Numbered from the stretch's first letter, positions 24,521 through 33,100 are shown. The stretch: DNA of 44,165 nucleotides from Saprospiraceae bacterium (GCA_019638385.1 JAHBTW010000028.1:1-44165); one strand, 5' to 3'. Made by a program: numbers and translations. The notes: generated by a model from the sequence alone, not told the origin.

Positions 24521-26416
24521 TTACTCCGGTGCTATGGTGAGGATGACGTCGTCTTCAAAAATGTCTTCGCCGTGGCGGGCCGCTATTTCCACCACCCGAC
24601 CGCTGTGCTGGGTCGTTACGGCATTTACCACTTTCATGGCCTCAATGTAGGCCACCGTTTGGCCGGCCTTGATGCGGTCGTTTACCTGCACAGGCTTTTC
24701 TCCGCTGTCGCGGGTGAGTAAAAAACGGCCCTCAATGGGCGCGGTGACGGCCTCGTGTCGGCCGTTGGCTGCGTCAACACGCGGGGCACTGAGCGAAGTC
24801 GAAGTGCCCCGCGTGTCCTCTTTGTTTGCCGGCGGATCGTCGTCGTACGATACAGATACGCGGTAGCGCTCTTCGTCCACTTGTATGATGAGATGTCGGG
24901 GTTTGGCCGCAGCGACTGCAACCGGGGCGGCAGGCGCAGCTTCCGGCACTTGCGGGCGCCGTTTTTTTACGAGGTCATCCTGCAGGGCGCGAGCCGCCTT
25001 TCCGCTTTTGAAATCTTCAAATTGCTGTGGGTGCAGGGCGTATTCGAGCAGGTCTTCATCGTCCTTTCCGTAGTCCCAGCCTTTTTCGTCCATACGGCGC
25101 GCATACACTTCCAGCGAATTGGGATAGAGGTCTTGCGGATCGCCGTAGTAGAATTTTTTGCCTTGTGCGCCGGCCAATTTTACAATTTCTTCCGACAGGG
25201 GCGCAGGCAGCCGACCTTGCCGGCCGAGGATCATATCCCAGGTGTTTTCGTCAATCATACTCCAGCGCTCTTTGCCTTTGATAAGATTGACGGCATTCAT
25301 CAGTGCCAGATTTTTGACGTATTGGCTGTAGGGCGTTACGAGGGTAGGGTAGCCGAGCCGGGGCAATACGTATTCCACCTCTTCAAATAAGCGAAGCAGC
25401 AGATCGTCGCGGCTCATAGCCGGGCGCTCGTTTTTGGCCAACCAGGCATTGAGGCTCTTAAGGTTGTTTTGCAAATCGGCCATGAGGCTGCCCATCATCC
25501 CGCCGGGCAGGCCGGAGCCGATGAGCAGTGAATTGAGGTAGCGGTTTTGCGGGTCAATGTAGTAGCCCAGAAAATCATCTATGAACTCCTGTGTGAGTTT
25601 GCGGGCCTCCATGTAGGCTTTCATATTGACATCGGGTACCTGAAAACCGTCGTCAAGCAGCATGGCGTGTATGGTGAGCAGGTCGGCATGGCCGGTGCCC
25701 CAGGAGAGCGGCTCCATCCCCACGTCAATGATGTCGGCGCCGTTGCGGGCTGCTTCCAACGCGCAGGCCGCCGAAAATCCCGGCGTGGCGTGCGCGTGGT
25801 ATTGTATAAGAATGTCGGCATGGCGCTCGCGGATGCCTTTGGTGATGCGGCCGATGGAGGTGGGGCGGCTGATGCCGGCCATGTCTTTGAGGCAAATTTC
25901 CTGCGCGCCCAGTTCGATGAGTTGATCGGCCAATTGGATGTAATATTCCACCGTGTGTACCGGCGAAACGGTCATGCACAAAGCGCCCTGCGCAATCATG
26001 CCGGCCTCGCGGGCCAGTTGGAAGGAGGCTTTCAGGTTGGGCGCGTAGTTGAGTCCGTCAAAGGAGCGGGCGATGTCGGTGCCTTGTTTGTATTTGACCT
26101 GAAACATGAGTTTGCGCACGTCCAATGGCGCCGGACTCATAGACAGGGCATTGAGGCCCCGCTCGAGCATTTGGGTCTGAATGCCTGCTTCGCGGAAAGG
26201 TTGGGTGAAGCGGCGCACGGCATCGTTGGGGTTTTGGCCCCCCATGAGTTGTATTTGTTCAAATCCGCCGCCGTTGGTTTCCACCCGGCGAAAACAGCCC
26301 ATTTCGATGATGGGGCCGGCGATGCGCTCCAACTGTTCTGCCCGCGGCATGTATTTGCCGGAAGACTGCCACATGTCGCGATACACCAAGCACAGCCCGA
26401 TTTCTTTTCTTCTCAT
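24521..26416 (-). CDS. oadA: Oxaloacetate decarboxylase-type alpha subunit with biotin domain
   Basis: The 631-residue protein carries a carboxyltransferase TIM barrel (about 1-300), with the metal-site LKDMAG (CLKDMAGISRPT) and HAHATPGFS, a PYC/OADA conserved domain (about 300-460) and a C-terminal biotinyl domain with EAMKVV, where Lys595 is 36 residues from the end. It moves the carboxyl group from the substrate to biotin for OadB. The linker before the biotin domain carries a constant-loop hairpin insert (24777-24816) that encodes TSTSLS in frame (about residues 535-546). The start overlaps the oadG stop (ATGA). Confidence 0.95.
   Translation of the reverse strand: MRRKEIGLCLVYRDMWQSSGKYMPRAEQLERIAGPIIEMGCFRRVETNGGGFEQIQLMGGQNPNDAVRRFTQPFREAGIQTQMLERGLNALSMSPAPLDVRKLMFQVKYKQGTDIARSFDGLNYAPNLKASFQLAREAGMIAQGALCMTVSPVHTVEYYIQLADQLIELGAQEICLKDMAGISRPTSIGRITKGIRERHADILIQYHAHATPGFSAACALEAARNGADIIDVGMEPLSWGTGHADLLTIHAMLLDDGFQVPDVNMKAYMEARKLTQEFIDDFLGYYIDPQNRYLNSLLIGSGLPGGMMGSLMADLQNNLKSLNAWLAKNERPAMSRDDLLLRLFEEVEYVLPRLGYPTLVTPYSQYVKNLALMNAVNLIKGKERWSMIDENTWDMILGRQGRLPAPLSEEIVKLAGAQGKKFYYGDPQDLYPNSLEVYARRMDEKGWDYGKDDEDLLEYALHPQQFEDFKSGKAARALQDDLVKKRRPQVPEAAPAAPVAVAAAKPRHLIIQVDEERYRVSVSYDDDPPANKEDTRGTSTSLSAPRVDAANGRHEAVTAPIEGRFLLTRDSGEKPVQVNDRIKAGQTVAYIEAMKVVNAVTTQHSGRVVEIAARHGEDIFEDDVILTIAPE
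24777..24816. repeat. Constant-loop hairpin inserted in oadA
   Basis: A perfect 14-bp inverted repeat (24777-24790 with 24803-24816) closes the 12-nt loop GAGCGAAGTCGA. The loop is identical to the copies at 21899 and 28101, but the stems differ in sequence from them. Read on the minus strand it encodes TSTSLS flanked by TRG and APR. Confidence 0.85.
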
Positions 26417-26706
26417 GATTTGTTCTGCTTTGAATGTTCCAATCGTTGAATGTTTTCGACAGCAGCTTTACCCCCCGTGGCAATGTCCACAGCAGCAGTA
26501 ATAGCAGCTATCTTTTGGGTGGGAATGGAGCTTGTTTTTGAATGCAGTCCGGCTCCTGAACCGGGCGTCGGCGCTTTGTCTTTGTTCCACCGGTTGACCG
26601 TAGCGATAAGCACGCGACCGGTGATTACTACTAAGCCGAGCATCAGGAAAACAACAGCCATCCCCGTAAGGAGAATGGCCAGGGCGGTTTGAATATCGCC
26701 GGACAT
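26413..26706 (-). CDS. oadG: Oxaloacetate decarboxylase-type gamma subunit
   Basis: OadG is the small single-span subunit that joins OadA to OadB. The start at 26706 gives 97 residues, with MSGDIQTALAILLTGMAVVFLMLGLVV as the N-terminal membrane helix; the in-frame upstream extension lacks this pattern. After the helix comes a polar tail with basic and small residues. The gene overlaps oadA by 4 bp and is first of the oadGAB operon. Assignment rests on the membrane helix and gene order, since the family is weakly conserved. Confidence 0.85.
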   Translation of the reverse strand: MSGDIQTALAILLTGMAVVFLMLGLVVITGRVLIATVNRWNKDKAPTPGSGAGLHSKTSSIPTQKIAAITAAVDIATGGKAAVENIQRLEHSKQNKS

Positions 26707-26735
26707 AAGTTCATTTTGGTTAGGACAACAGGCGG

Positions 26736-26743
26736 CAAAACTA
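26736..26743 (-). promoter_or_regulatory. Candidate -7 element of the oad operon
   Basis: On the minus strand TAGTTTTG matches TAnnTTTG exactly, 30 bp upstream of the oadG start. I see no TTG at the usual 19-21 bp before it. Confidence 0.4.
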
Positions 26744-26773
26744 AGAAAATAAACCAACGGGAGAAAAATGGCT

Positions 26774-26781
26774 TAACTTTG
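26774..26781 (+). promoter_or_regulatory. Candidate -7 element of the toxin-antitoxin operon
   Basis: TAACTTTG matches TAnnTTTG exactly, 44 bp before the antitoxin start. No clear -33 TTG is visible. It is divergent from the oad -7 site. Confidence 0.4.
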
Positions 26782-26824
26782 TACGCGGCAGTAAAGCGTT
26801 TTTTATAGTCAAATAAGTAACCGG

Positions 26825-27061
26825 ATGAATGTAGCTGAAATCAAAAATGACCTGCATCGAGTGATCGTCGAGACAGACGATCTCGAAATATTGGAGCAAA
26901 TGATGGCCTATATCGCGGTGCTCCGCGATGAAAAGAAAATATGGGACACCCTTTCGGATGCCGAAAAGGAATCTATCCAAAGAGGGCTGGCCGATATGGA
27001 TGCGGGAAGAACCAAGACGAACGAAGAGGTTCGAGCGAAAGTCAGTTCTATTTTCAACTAA
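26825..27061 (+). CDS. Antitoxin-like protein of a RelE/ParE-type pair
   Basis: The 78-residue protein is helical and acidic, with an N-terminal MNVAEIKNDLHRVIVETDD, and a C-terminal SDAEKESIQRGLADMDAGRTKTNEEVRAK pattern. That C-terminal form (a helix with IQ.GL.D...G....EEV) is common in antitoxin-type partners of RelE/ParE toxins in Bacteroidota. Its stop lies 17 bp before the first copy of the toxin start. It probably binds the toxin and represses the operon; no separate DNA-binding domain is evident. Confidence 0.75.
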   Translation: MNVAEIKNDLHRVIVETDDLEILEQMMAYIAVLRDEKKIWDTLSDAEKESIQRGLADMDAGRTKTNEEVRAKVSSIFN

Positions 27062-27078
27062 AACCGCATCAACCCCGG

Positions 27079-27241
27079 ATGAAAATGATTCTATGGACAG
27101 ATACAGCCGTGTTTAAAGGCAGCTGGACGATCGAGCAGCACCTCATGAAAATGATTCTATGGACAGATACAGCCTGGTAATTACCGTGCCGGAGGTGAAC
27201 TTCCTGCCCGTATGAAAATGATTCTATGGACAGATACAGCC
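27079..27241 (+). repeat. Three exact 30-bp repeats with 36- and 37-bp unique spacers
   Basis: Identical 30-bp copies lie at 27079-27108, 27145-27174 and 27212-27241, beginning ATGAAAATGATT and ending CAGATACAGCC. The base before the copies is G, C, T and the base after is G, T, G, so the boundaries are sharp. The spacers (27109-27144 and 27175-27211) do not resemble each other. The repeat is the first ten codons of the toxin; the third copy is the functional start. Confidence 0.9.
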
Positions 27242-27499
27242 GAGGAAGCCTACCTCAATATGCTGCAAGTGCTTTATGCGCAATCCGCAGATGCGGCTCT
27301 TTTGTTAGGTAATAAAATGGATGCCCTTCTCGATCGGTTGGAGACGTTCAACTATTTGTGCCCGCCCATTGGACATATTTCCGGAGTACGCCGATGCCAG
27401 GTGACGCGGCATGTCGGCTTGGCATATTTTGTATCAGCGCAAGACATCATCATCGTTTCGGTTTTCGATAGTAGGTCAGCCCATCCTTTCTACTTATAA
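27212..27499 (+). CDS. RelE/ParE-family toxin
   Basis: The 95-residue protein fits the RelE/ParE toxin fold: an N-terminal strand MKMILWTDTA, two helices (EEAYLNMLQVLYAQSADAALLL..DALLDRLETF), then NYLCPPIGHISGVRRCQVTRHVGLAYFVSAQDIIIVSVFDSR, the typical short strands ending in a D.R segment. RelE-type toxins cut mRNA at the ribosome; ParE-type toxins block gyrase; the subfamily is not certain. The antitoxin is upstream. Two extra copies of its first 30 bp lie between, giving decoy starts: the first would read a 34-residue peptide, the second a 12-residue peptide, both ending at 27180. Confidence 0.85.
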   Translation: MKMILWTDTAEEAYLNMLQVLYAQSADAALLLGNKMDALLDRLETFNYLCPPIGHISGVRRCQVTRHVGLAYFVSAQDIIIVSVFDSRSAHPFYL

Positions 27500-27506
27500 T
27501 TTTCTA

Positions 27507-29390
27507 TTACTCCTGTTCCAGCGTCAACCCCAATCTTTCCCAAACCTCCTGCACCAACGGATTCGCCTGCCGCATCTGTAATAGTTTTTCGCGATCGTTG
27601 AGCGGCGCTGCACGCTGCGGTGCGGTGTTGGATTCATCTCGCTGTACCTTGATATGGAGTGCTAATTCTCTTTTTTGAAACCGTTGGCGAAGAAATTCAA
27701 TAAGGTCCGGTTCCTGCCGGATGCTGCTTTCTGCCAAGTTGCTGCCCACCGTAGCCACTATATTGTCGTGTTCGATATTCAATTGCACGCCGCGCAGGTA
27801 GGTTTTTACCGAGTCGGATTTCACATCTTCCGCATAAAGCATCCAGGCGGTTCGGAGTTCTGCTTCCGTGAACGGGTGGGTGTGTCCGTTGGCGGTTGCA
27901 TCGGCAGGTTTTAGTTGGTCTTCGAGCATGGACGCTAAGCTGCTGAGCTTCGCGATGGAGTACTTGTCGCTGCCTTTTAGTACAGGGGCTTCCCGTTTGT
28001 ACGGTTCGGGGTCGGGTTCGTTGAGGGTTGCGGGTTGTGAGTTGCTCGTGCTGAGCGGAGTCGAAGCATGAGTTGCGGGTTGTGAGTTGTCGGCGATGCT
28101 GAGCGAAGTCGAAGCATCGGTTGCCTGTTGCTTATTTACCAATTGCCCATTTGCCAATTGCCCAATTGCCTTTTCCTCTTCAACGTTGCTTAATGCATCC
28201 CCTCTATGCTCTATGCCCTTTGCTCTCTGCTCTGATCCGTCAGGATTTTTTTTTTCAGGGTCTTCTTCTGTTGCCGTGAAAGGCGTGCGGCGCAGGGCGC
28301 GTTGGATGTAGGTCATTTTGATGAGCGCCATTTCGGTGTGCAGGCGTTTGTTGCGGGCCATTTTGTAATGGAGGTCGCATTCATTGGCCAGGTTGAGGGC
28401 GCTGAGGAGGAGCGCGGCAGGCGCGAGCCGGGCCTGAGCGCGGTATCGTTCGCGGAGGCTTTCGCCGGTTTCCAAAAGAGCGAGGGTGGCTTCGTCTTTG
28501 CACACCAGTAAATTGCGCAGGTGTTCTGCCAATCCGAGTATAAAAATATCGGGATCGAAGCCGCGACGGCTCACCTCGTCGAAAAGGAGCAGCACCTGTG
28601 CCAGGTCTTCCGACAAAAGGCCGTCCACCACGCGAAAGTAGTAGTCGTAGTCGAGCACATTGAGGTTTTCCAAAACGGCCTCGTACCGGATTCGATTGCC
28701 GCCCGCCGCCACCATGCGATCGAAGATGGACAGCGCATCGCGCAGGGCGCCGTCGGCTTTTTGACCGATGATGTGCAGGGCCGCTTCATCCGCTTCTATG
28801 CCCTCCTGCGCGCAGATGTGCTGGAGGTGTTTTACGGTGTCCTGCACCTGTATGCGCCTGAAATCGTATATCTGGCAGCGCGACAGAATGGTGGGTATGA
28901 TCTTGTGCTTTTCGGTGGTGGCCAGTATAAAAATGGCGTAGGGCGGCGGCTCTTCCAGCGTTTTGAGGAACGCATTGAAGGCTTGTGCCGACAGCATGTG
29001 TACCTCATCTATGATGAATACTTTGTACTTGCCTTGTTGCGGCTGAAAGCGCACCTGGTCAATGAGCGCGCGCATGGCGTCCACCGAGTTGTTGGAAGCG
29101 GCGTCGAGTTCGGTGATGTTGAAAGAGGCGTTGTCATTGAAGGCGCGGCAGGAGTCGCAGGTATTGCAAGGCTCAAAGTCGGCGCCGGTATTTTGGCAGT
29201 TGATGACCTTGGCCAGGATGCGCGCACAGGTGGTTTTGCCCACGCCGCGCGGGCCGCAAAACAGAAAAGCGTGCGCCAGATGCCCGGTCTGCAAAGCATT
29301 TTTGAGGGTCTTGGACACATGCTCCTGCCCCACCACATCTTCAAAGCGGGAAGGCCGGTATTTGCGGGCCGATACGACAAATTGACTCAT
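27507..29390 (-). CDS. dnaX: DNA polymerase III subunit gamma/tau
   Basis: DnaX is the clamp-loader motor of the replicase. The start at 29390 (MSQFVVSARKYRPSRFEDVVGQ) gives 627 residues. Domain I has the P-loop GPRGVGKTT (about 45-53), the zinc-binding cysteines in CQNTGADFEPCNTCDSC, and Walker B IIDEVHMLS. Domains II and III reach to about 365. Then comes an A10 tract at codons 379-382, then a low-complexity linker (about 390-470) that holds two constant-loop hairpins and repeat-like words, and a C-terminal tau region (about 480-627). The convergent toxin gene ends 7 bp downstream. Confidence 0.95.
   Translation of the reverse strand: MSQFVVSARKYRPSRFEDVVGQEHVSKTLKNALQTGHLAHAFLFCGPRGVGKTTCARILAKVINCQNTGADFEPCNTCDSCRAFNDNASFNITELDAASNNSVDAMRALIDQVRFQPQQGKYKVFIIDEVHMLSAQAFNAFLKTLEEPPPYAIFILATTEKHKIIPTILSRCQIYDFRRIQVQDTVKHLQHICAQEGIEADEAALHIIGQKADGALRDALSIFDRMVAAGGNRIRYEAVLENLNVLDYDYYFRVVDGLLSEDLAQVLLLFDEVSRRGFDPDIFILGLAEHLRNLLVCKDEATLALLETGESLRERYRAQARLAPAALLLSALNLANECDLHYKMARNKRLHTEMALIKMTYIQRALRRTPFTATEEDPEKKNPDGSEQRAKGIEHRGDALSNVEEEKAIGQLANGQLVNKQQATDASTSLSIADNSQPATHASTPLSTSNSQPATLNEPDPEPYKREAPVLKGSDKYSIAKLSSLASMLEDQLKPADATANGHTHPFTEAELRTAWMLYAEDVKSDSVKTYLRGVQLNIEHDNIVATVGSNLAESSIRQEPDLIEFLRQRFQKRELALHIKVQRDESNTAPQRAAPLNDREKLLQMRQANPLVQEVWERLGLTLEQE
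28046..28119. repeat. Two constant-loop hairpins inserted in dnaX
   Basis: Copy one pairs TCGTGCT (28046-28052) with AGCATGA (28065-28071) around GAGCGGAGTCGA. Copy two pairs CGATGCT (28094-28100) with AGCATCG (28113-28119) around GAGCGAAGTCGA. On the minus strand they encode ASTPLS (residues 442-447) and ASTSLS (426-431). Both stay in frame. Confidence 0.85.
28246..28255 (-). other. A10 tract in dnaX, possible slippage site
   Basis: Ten A on the coding strand cover codons 379-382 (E K K N). One extra A would give GAA AAA AAA AAA TCC TGA, ending at residue 383; one A fewer reaches a TAG about a dozen codons on. Both would make a gamma-length product just after domain III, as known for Thermus thermophilus dnaX. 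Confidence 0.5.
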
Positions 29391-29411
29391 TCTCTTTCCG
29401 ATTTTCGATTT

Positions 29412-29444
29412 CAAAGGTAATGCTTTGCCGCAGGTTCACGACAA
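29412..29444 (-). promoter_or_regulatory. Candidate dnaX promoter
   Basis: On the minus strand a TTG (plus 29442-29444) is followed after 22 bp by TACCTTTG (29412-29419), an exact TAnnTTTG match, 22 bp upstream of the dnaX start. Confidence 0.45.
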
Positions 29445-29452
29445 TAAATTTC

Positions 29453-29460
29453 TACCTTTG
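29453..29460 (+). promoter_or_regulatory. Candidate -7 element of the second toxin-antitoxin pair
   Basis: TACCTTTG matches TAnnTTTG exactly and lies 51 bp before the antitoxin start, divergent from the dnaX promoter. No clear -33 TTG at the usual distance. Confidence 0.35.
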
Positions 29461-29510
29461 GCAACATTTGAAAAAAGCCTCATGTTCTCAAAACGACAAC
29501 TATGTAAAGT

Positions 29511-29735
29511 ATGAATACTTCAGAAATCAAGCTGGAACTGTTCAGGGAAATAGATCAACTCCCGGAGGATTTATTACTCGAAATCAAAGAGGTTGTAAAA
29601 AAGATGTCAGCAGCCTCATCTCGTAATGTTCCGACAAAAAAGAAACGAAAATTCGGCAGTATGAAAGGCTTAGTCACTTATATGGCTACAGATTTCAATT
29701 CGCCTCTTGAGGAATTTAAAGACTATATGCCCTGA
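29511..29735 (+). CDS. DUF2281-type antitoxin
   Basis: The 74-residue protein has the DUF2281 pattern: MNTSEIKLELFREIDQLPEDLLLEIKEV at the start and a basic stretch (PTKKKRKFGSMKGLV), then a short acidic end (SPLEEFKDYMP) that would embrace a toxin. DUF2281 proteins are commonly the antitoxin of PIN-domain ribonucleases. The stop overlaps the start of the PIN gene by one base (TGATG), so the two are coupled. Confidence 0.85.
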   Translation: MNTSEIKLELFREIDQLPEDLLLEIKEVVKKMSAASSRNVPTKKKRKFGSMKGLVTYMATDFNSPLEEFKDYMP

Positions 29736-30114
29736 TGAATTATATAATAGATACGCAATCTCTTATCTGGTTTATAGAAGGAAATACCCAACTGGATCAA
29801 GAAGCCAGAAAGGTCATTGAAGACCCCCGTGTAAGTATTTTTGCCAGTATAGCGGGGATTTGGGAAATAGCCATAGAAGTAAGTATCGGCAAGCTTAACC
29901 TCTCCCAGCCACTGAAACGATTTGTTGCTCAACTCCAAAAAGAAGACTTCAGATACTGGGAATCGAGTCCTCACATGTATTTGAATTGTTATCGTTGCCT
30001 TTTATCCACAAAGCCCCTTTTGACCGCATCATTATTGCGCAAGCAATAGTTGAGGGATTGGAAATTATTACTTCAGATGATACATTCAAAAACTATCCCG
30101 TCAAAATTCTTTAA
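29735..30114 (+). pseudogene. PIN-domain toxin (VapC-like), frameshifted
   Basis: The first 72 residues (MNYIIDTQSLIWFIEG..., with SIAGIWEIAIEVSIGKL) are the N-terminal part of a PIN ribonuclease: the first catalytic Asp is in IIDTQSL and the conserved Glu in WEIAIE. Near 29950 the frame is lost; the plus-one frame continues as a perfect PIN C-terminus (ILGIESSHVFELLSLPFIHKAPFDRIIIAQAI...ITSDDTFKNYPVKIL) with the remaining acidic residues (FDR, SDD), to a TAA at 30112-30114. A single missing C in GACTTC(C)AGATA explains it. Either the toxin is inactive or it is a sequencing error. The unshifted frame stops at 30049. Confidence 0.8.
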
Positions 30115-30130
30115 TCAAACGCCACCCACC

Positions 30131-33100
30131 ATGAAACAGTACCCTCTTACATTTAACCTTCCCAACTGTATCGGGGTGTCTTTTCGCTCGTTCGCACCTC
30201 GGGGCCGCTCGGTGAATCGCCCTTTGCCCTTTGCCCTCCCGATTCGTTCCTCATCGGGATTCCGCTTCGCTTCATTTGCCAATTTGCTAATTTGCTCTTT
30301 GCTCTTTGCCCTCTCCCTCCTCCTCCCAAGCTGCCGCCCCCCCGCCGCCACCTCTGCCGACGACCTTGCGCGCTTCGTCAATCCTTTTATCGGCACAGGC
30401 GGCCACGGCCATACCTACCCCGGTGCGGCCACGCCCTTCGGCATGGTACAACTCAGCCCCGATACCCGCCTCGACGGCTGGGACGGTTGCTCCGGTTACC
30501 ACTTCACCGACTCCATCGTATATGGATTCAGCCACACCCACCTCAGCGGCACAGGCGTTTCGGATTATGGCGACATCCTGTTCATGCCCTACACCGGCGC
30601 TACCCTGTTTCACAACGGCGCCGACGGCCAACCGGGTTACGCTTCTGCTTTTGATAAAAATACCGAAAAAGCATCGCCCGGTTACTATGCGGTGCAACTC
30701 GACAAATACAATATCGGCGCAGAACTGAGCGCCACGCCCCGCACCGGCTTGCATCGCTATACTTACCCCGCTGCCGACACGGCCGGTATATTGCTCGACC
30801 TCGTTCACCGCGACGAGGTGCTCGACGCCGCCCTGTGGGTGCGCAACGAGTATGAAATAGAGGGCTACCGCATCTCCCGCGCCTGGGCCGAAGAGCAACA
30901 CGTTTACTTCGTGGCGCGCTTCTCAAAACCCTTTGCACACTACCTGTTTGATGGGCAGTCCGGCGCCGCGCCCGATTCTCTGCGCGGCCTGTCGGTAAAA
31001 GCCGCTTTTCGTTTCGCCCCTTCCGCCGAGCCGCTCGTGGTGCAGGTGGCCATTTCTGCCGTGGACATCGCCGGCGCCCGCAACAACCTCGCCGCTGAGG
31101 ACGCCCGCCACGATTTCGATGCCGTTTCGGCGGAAGCCAGAAATGCCTGGAATCGCCAATTGGAGAAAATCCGCATCAAAACCCGCAGCGACGAGGAGAG
31201 CGCCATCTTTTACACGGCCCTCTATCACGCCTCGCTACAACCCAATCTCTTCACCGATGCCGACGGGCGTTATCGCGGTCTGGATCGCGATGTACATCAG
31301 GCGGACGGCTATACCCACTATACGGTTTTTTCGCTGTGGGACACCTACCGCGCCGCTCACCCGCTCTACAATATCATGGAGCCGGAGCGCAGCCGCGACT
31401 TTGTTCGCACCTTCCTCAGCCAATACGCTCAAAGCGGCGAACTGCCCGTGTGGGAATTGGCGGGCAACGAAACGTACTGCATGATCGGCTACCACTCGGC
31501 CTCCGTCATTGCCGACGCCTGGGTGAAAGGCATTCGCGATTTCGACGCGCGTCTTGCGCTGGAGGCCATGACGGCTACGGCCAATCAGGATAAATTTGGT
31601 AAACAACACTACCGCGAATACGGCTTCGTGCCCGCCGAGGAGGAAGCGGAGTCGGTGTCCAAAACATTGGAGTACGCCTACGACGACTGGTGCATCGCGC
31701 AAATGGCGCACGAACTGGAAGACCAGGTGACATACGAGGAATTCATTCGCCGGGCGCAATCGTACCAAAACCTCTTCGATCCGGAAACCGGTTTTTTTCG
31801 CGCCCGCCGCAATCAAAGCTGGATAGCGCCTTTCGATCCGGCAGAGGTCAATTACCACTTCACCGAAGCCAACGCCTGGCAGTACGGCTATTATATGCCG
31901 CAGGATGTGGAGGGCTGGATGGGATTACTCGGAGGCCGGGAAAAAGCCGCCGAAAAACTCGACGCGCTTTTTGCGGCAAGCTCCGAAACCACCGGTCGCG
32001 ACCAAGCCGACATCACCGGCCTCATCGGCCAATACGCGCACGGCAACGAGCCGAGCCATCACATTGCCTATCTCTACAATTTCTGCGGGCAACCCTGGAA
32101 AACCCAGCAGCGCGTGCAGGAAATCATGGCCACGCAATACGCCAATGCCCCCGACGGCCTTTCGGGCAATGAAGACTGCGGCCAAATGTCGGCCTGGTAC
32201 ATTTTCAGCGCGCTGGGCTTTTACCCCGTCACGCCCGGCAGCACCGATTACATCATCGGCTCGCCGCGAGTGCAGGCGGCTGAAATCATGTTGCCTGAGG
32301 GCAAAATCTTCCGCGTATCGGTCAAAAACGGCGGCCCCGATGCGCCTTATATCCAATCGGTACAGCTCAACGGCAGCGACCATACCCAATCTTTTCTACG
32401 CCACGCCGACATCATCGCCGGCGGCGTATTGGAGTTCACCATGGGCGCCAAGCCCAACACCGCCTGGGGCGTTCGCCCCGACGACCTGCCGCGCAGCCGC
32501 ATTGGGGGCGCTCGCTCCGTTCCGTTGCCGGTAGTAGCAAAAGGCAAGCGCGCTTTCTTCGGGCAAGACACGCTGACGCTCGACCACCCCATGCCCGACG
32601 TGGAAATATTGTACACCACCGACGGTTCGCCGCCCGATGTTGCCGGGCTGCGCTACACCCAACCCATCGTCATTGATTCGGACACGGAACTGCGAGCCTT
32701 GGCCCGACATCCGCAACTCGGCCTGAGTCGGGTCATCACGGCCAACTTTCTGCGCGTGCCCGCCGAACGCAGCATTCAACTCGCTCATCCGTACGCACCG
32801 CAGTACGCCGCTTCCGGCCCCAAAGCCTTGATTGATTTTCTGGAAGGCGGTAACGATTATCGCACCGGCGAATGGCAGGGTTTTGAAGGCGTGGATTTAG
32901 ACGCCATCGTGGATTTCGGCGCTTTGCAGGTGTTTAACCGCGTGGGCATACGGTTCCTGCAAGATGAAAACTCCTGGATTTTTATGCCGGAGCGGGTCAC
33001 CTTTTATCGTTCCAAAGACGGCGTCACCTACGAGCGCATCGGCGAACGCGCGGCCTCCGTGCGCCCCGAAGACAAAGGCACGCTGATACAGGATTTCTCC

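Noticed and set aside
25547..26449. 300-codon plus-strand frame across oadA
   Set aside because: It is a shadow of oadA; its sequence has no domain pattern, whereas the minus frame has the carboxyltransferase motifs.
27079..27241. A conventional CRISPR array with cas genes
   Set aside because: Only three repeats exist, the last is a coding start, and no cas gene or leader lies in the window. I report it as CRISPR-like, not as a working array.
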